A DNA stretch of 64,000 bases from Anaeromyces robustus (lineage: Eukaryota; Neocallimastigomycota; Neocallimastigomycetes; Neocallimastigales; Neocallimastigaceae). Position numbers and translations under genes: made by a program. The notes beneath the pieces are model-generated. The model saw nothing but the letters and a program-made list of their open reading frames with translations, made no database searches and had not been told where the DNA came from. This document shows, piece by piece, positions 62,486 through 64,000 of this stretch (the stretch's first letter is position 1; every line of letters starts with the position of its first letter). The DNA is taken from positions 75,001 through 139,000 of the forward strand of contig MCFG01000125.1 in assembly GCA_002104895.1 (NCBI GenBank), read 5' to 3'.

Positions 62486-64000
62486 ATGAACTCATTTCAA
62501 TTGTTAGTTTGTGTTACAGCCTCATTTTGTGGGCTTCTTTTCGGTTATGAAGTTGGTGTCATGAATGTAGTTAACACTATGGATGCCTTCAACATTTACT
62601 TTGGTTTAAATAAATGGGATGGTTCTTCTGTTAATGAATATGGTAAGAACCCAGCCGAAGATAAGGATCACCCAAATGCTACCGAATTATTCTACCGTTC
62701 ATTACAAGAAGGTACTGATAAAGATTGGAGATCAGGTATGATTAATTCAGCTTTCCTTTTAGGTTCTGTTCTTGGTGCTCTTGTTGCCACCTACTTTGGT
62801 GAAAAATACGGTCGTAGAAACAGTATAATTGTTGGTGCTTGTATTTTCATTATTGGTATTTTCCTTGAAGCTTTCTCTCCAGCAAATTACCTCTTCATTT
62901 CCTTTGGTCGTATTGTTGCTGGTATTGCTATTGGTTTAAACAGTGTCATTGCTCCAACTTATATTTCTGAAGTTGCTCCAGCCAAATACAGAGGTACTCT
63001 TTCTTCTTGTTATCAACTTATGACTACTTTCGGTATTGTTATTGCTGCTGCTATTAATTCTATCATTTGGTACAAGACTAATTTCAAACCAGAAGGTTTA
63101 GCTAATGCTAAGGAAACAAGAAAAGGTCATGAAGAAGAACAACTTGACAATATGGAATGGAAACTTGCTCTTTTAATGCAACTTATTCCAGGTATTGGTC
63201 TTGCTGTTCTTATGTTTTTCCTTCCAAAATCACCAAGATGGTTATGTTCCAAGGATCGTGATGAAGAAGCTGCTGAAGTTCTTGCTAAGCTTAATGCTAC
63301 CTCTTCTTCTGAATCTCTTGTCCAAGAAGAACTTAAGGCCATTCAAGAAGATGTTGCTGCTACTCGTGCTGCTGGTTCTTCCTCTGTTAGTGAACTTTTC
63401 AGTTCAGTTGTTCGTCGTCGTACTTTCATTACCTTCCTTATGCAATTATTCCAACAATGGACTGGTATTAATCAAATTATGTATTACCAATCTCAAGTAT
63501 ACGAAAGAATGGGTTTCACTAAATTCACATCTACTTGTGTTTTACCAATTATTAACAATTTAGTTAACTTTGTTTCTACCTTCCCAGGTATGTGGGGTAT
63601 TGAAAAATTAGGTCGTAAAACTTTATTAGTTATTGGTGCTATTATGATGGCTGTTTTCCATTTAGGTGTTTTCATTTGCTCAACTCAAACTCAAAAGGAA
63701 CAAGATAATCCAGCTATTAAGGTTGCTAATTCTTGGAAGATTGCTGCTGTTATTTGTATTTTCTGTTTCGTCTTCTCTTTCGCTTGGACTTGGGGTCCAG
63801 TCCCATGGGTCTACCAAGCTGAAGTCTTCCCACTCCGTGTTAGAGTTAAGGGTTCTGCTGTTGGTAGTTTATCTAACTACTTCAACAACTGGATTCTTAC
63901 TTTCCTTGGTCCATATCTTATGACCCACTGGAAGAAGTATACTTTCCTTCTTTTCGCTGTCTGCTGTTTCATTGCTTGGGCCTACTCTCAATTCTACGTT
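62486..64000 (+). CDS. Sugar transporter, MFS sugar-porter family (cut at window end)
   Basis: An uninterrupted frame of 505 codons runs to the last base, without introns. The N-terminus begins directly with transmembrane segment 1 (CGLLFGYEVGVMN). Sugar-porter signatures appear in order: YGRRNS after TM2, GRIVAGIAIGLNS with ISEVAPAKYRG around TM4-5, LPKSPRWL before the central loop, QQWTGINQIMYYQS in TM7, and GPVPWVYQAEVFPLRVRVKG in TM10 and the following loop. Twelve transmembrane segments are expected and the sequence ends within or just after the twelfth; the C-terminal PETKG-type motif would lie beyond the window. Expected role: proton-coupled or facilitated uptake of a hexose or related sugar at the plasma membrane. 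The substrate is not predictable. The region between TM1 and TM2 is long (about 50 residues with YGKNPAEDKDHP). Codons are visibly richer in C and G than in neighbouring genes, as is common for highly expressed genes. Confidence 0.93.
   Translation, partial: MNSFQLLVCVTASFCGLLFGYEVGVMNVVNTMDAFNIYFGLNKWDGSSVNEYGKNPAEDKDHPNATELFYRSLQEGTDKDWRSGMINSAFLLGSVLGALVATYFGEKYGRRNSIIVGACIFIIGIFLEAFSPANYLFISFGRIVAGIAIGLNSVIAPTYISEVAPAKYRGTLSSCYQLMTTFGIVIAAAINSIIWYKTNFKPEGLANAKETRKGHEEEQLDNMEWKLALLMQLIPGIGLAVLMFFLPKSPRWLCSKDRDEEAAEVLAKLNATSSSESLVQEELKAIQEDVAATRAAGSSSVSELFSSVVRRRTFITFLMQLFQQWTGINQIMYYQSQVYERMGFTKFTSTCVLPIINNLVNFVSTFPGMWGIEKLGRKTLLVIGAIMMAVFHLGVFICSTQTQKEQDNPAIKVANSWKIAAVICIFCFVFSFAWTWGPVPWVYQAEVFPLRVRVKGSAVGSLSNYFNNWILTFLGPYLMTHWKKYTFLLFAVCCFIAWAYSQFYV

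Noticed and set aside
63127-63923. Short frames overlapping the sugar transporter
   Set aside because: They are shadows of the uninterrupted 505-codon transporter frame.
1-64000. tRNA, rRNA or other known RNA genes
   Set aside because: No GTTCRA-type T-loop with matching acceptor stem and no rRNA-like conserved segment was recognised. The gttcgaaac at about 25402 lies in LINE sequence without a cloverleaf.

Overview
The window looks like a gene-poor stretch of a nuclear fungal genome of the anaerobic gut fungus type (Neocallimastigomycota). This is inferred from extremely AT-rich intergenic DNA full of A/T homopolymers and TAA, TTTA and TTTTA microsatellites, short AT-rich GT-AG introns, asparagine-rich proteins encoded by AAT runs, a fungal-type sugar porter, a proteinase K/cerevisin-type protease, and decayed LINE copies. 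Another very AT-rich eukaryote cannot be excluded from the sequence alone.

Layout. 1-14920: a tandem segmental array of six copies, all on the minus strand, of a small secreted peptide gene. Four copies are intact (122-427, 6879-7181, 9441-9749, 12301-12609) and two are broken (3708-4006, 14467-14791). Each encodes a signal peptide, a short acidic pro-region ending in Lys-Arg (a Kex2-type site), and a mature peptide of about 65 residues with four cysteines spaced C-x10-C-x9-C-x7-C. Every spacer carries the same conserved non-coding blocks and a TTTTA satellite. Some spacers also carry insertions: an inverted-repeat element with an internal 58-bp satellite, a LINE 3' fragment, and an unexplained ~1 kb block. 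This array is the most novel-looking system here, and I do not recognise the family.

14921-27635: a long AT-rich spacer, then a two-exon gene (20671-22791) for a coiled-coil protein with a TRAK/HAP1/BICD-like CC1 box and a C-terminal membrane anchor (a predicted dynein adaptor). It is followed by a decayed LINE copy (25120-26680).

27636-36946: one six-exon minus-strand gene, reconstructed from phase-matched splice sites, for a 2817-residue Asn-rich RhoGEF. It has an RS-rich/polyQ N-terminus and a DH domain followed by a PH domain split by low-complexity inserts. 39276-39790: a LINE remnant. 41131-43069: a three-exon secreted subtilisin-like protease of 453 residues.

43070-62485: almost entirely AT-rich spacer. 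It holds microsatellites, a composite tandem repeat near 51 kb, a decayed multi-exon gene with a ricin-type lectin-like exon (58400-59207), LINE remnants (59560-60060) and a small inverted-repeat element (60375-60613). 62486-64000: a sugar transporter of the MFS sugar-porter family, cut by the window end.

The genes do not form an operon or an obvious pathway. The secreted peptides and secreted protease share only a secretory-pathway destination. The peptide array would depend on a Kex2-type protease encoded elsewhere.
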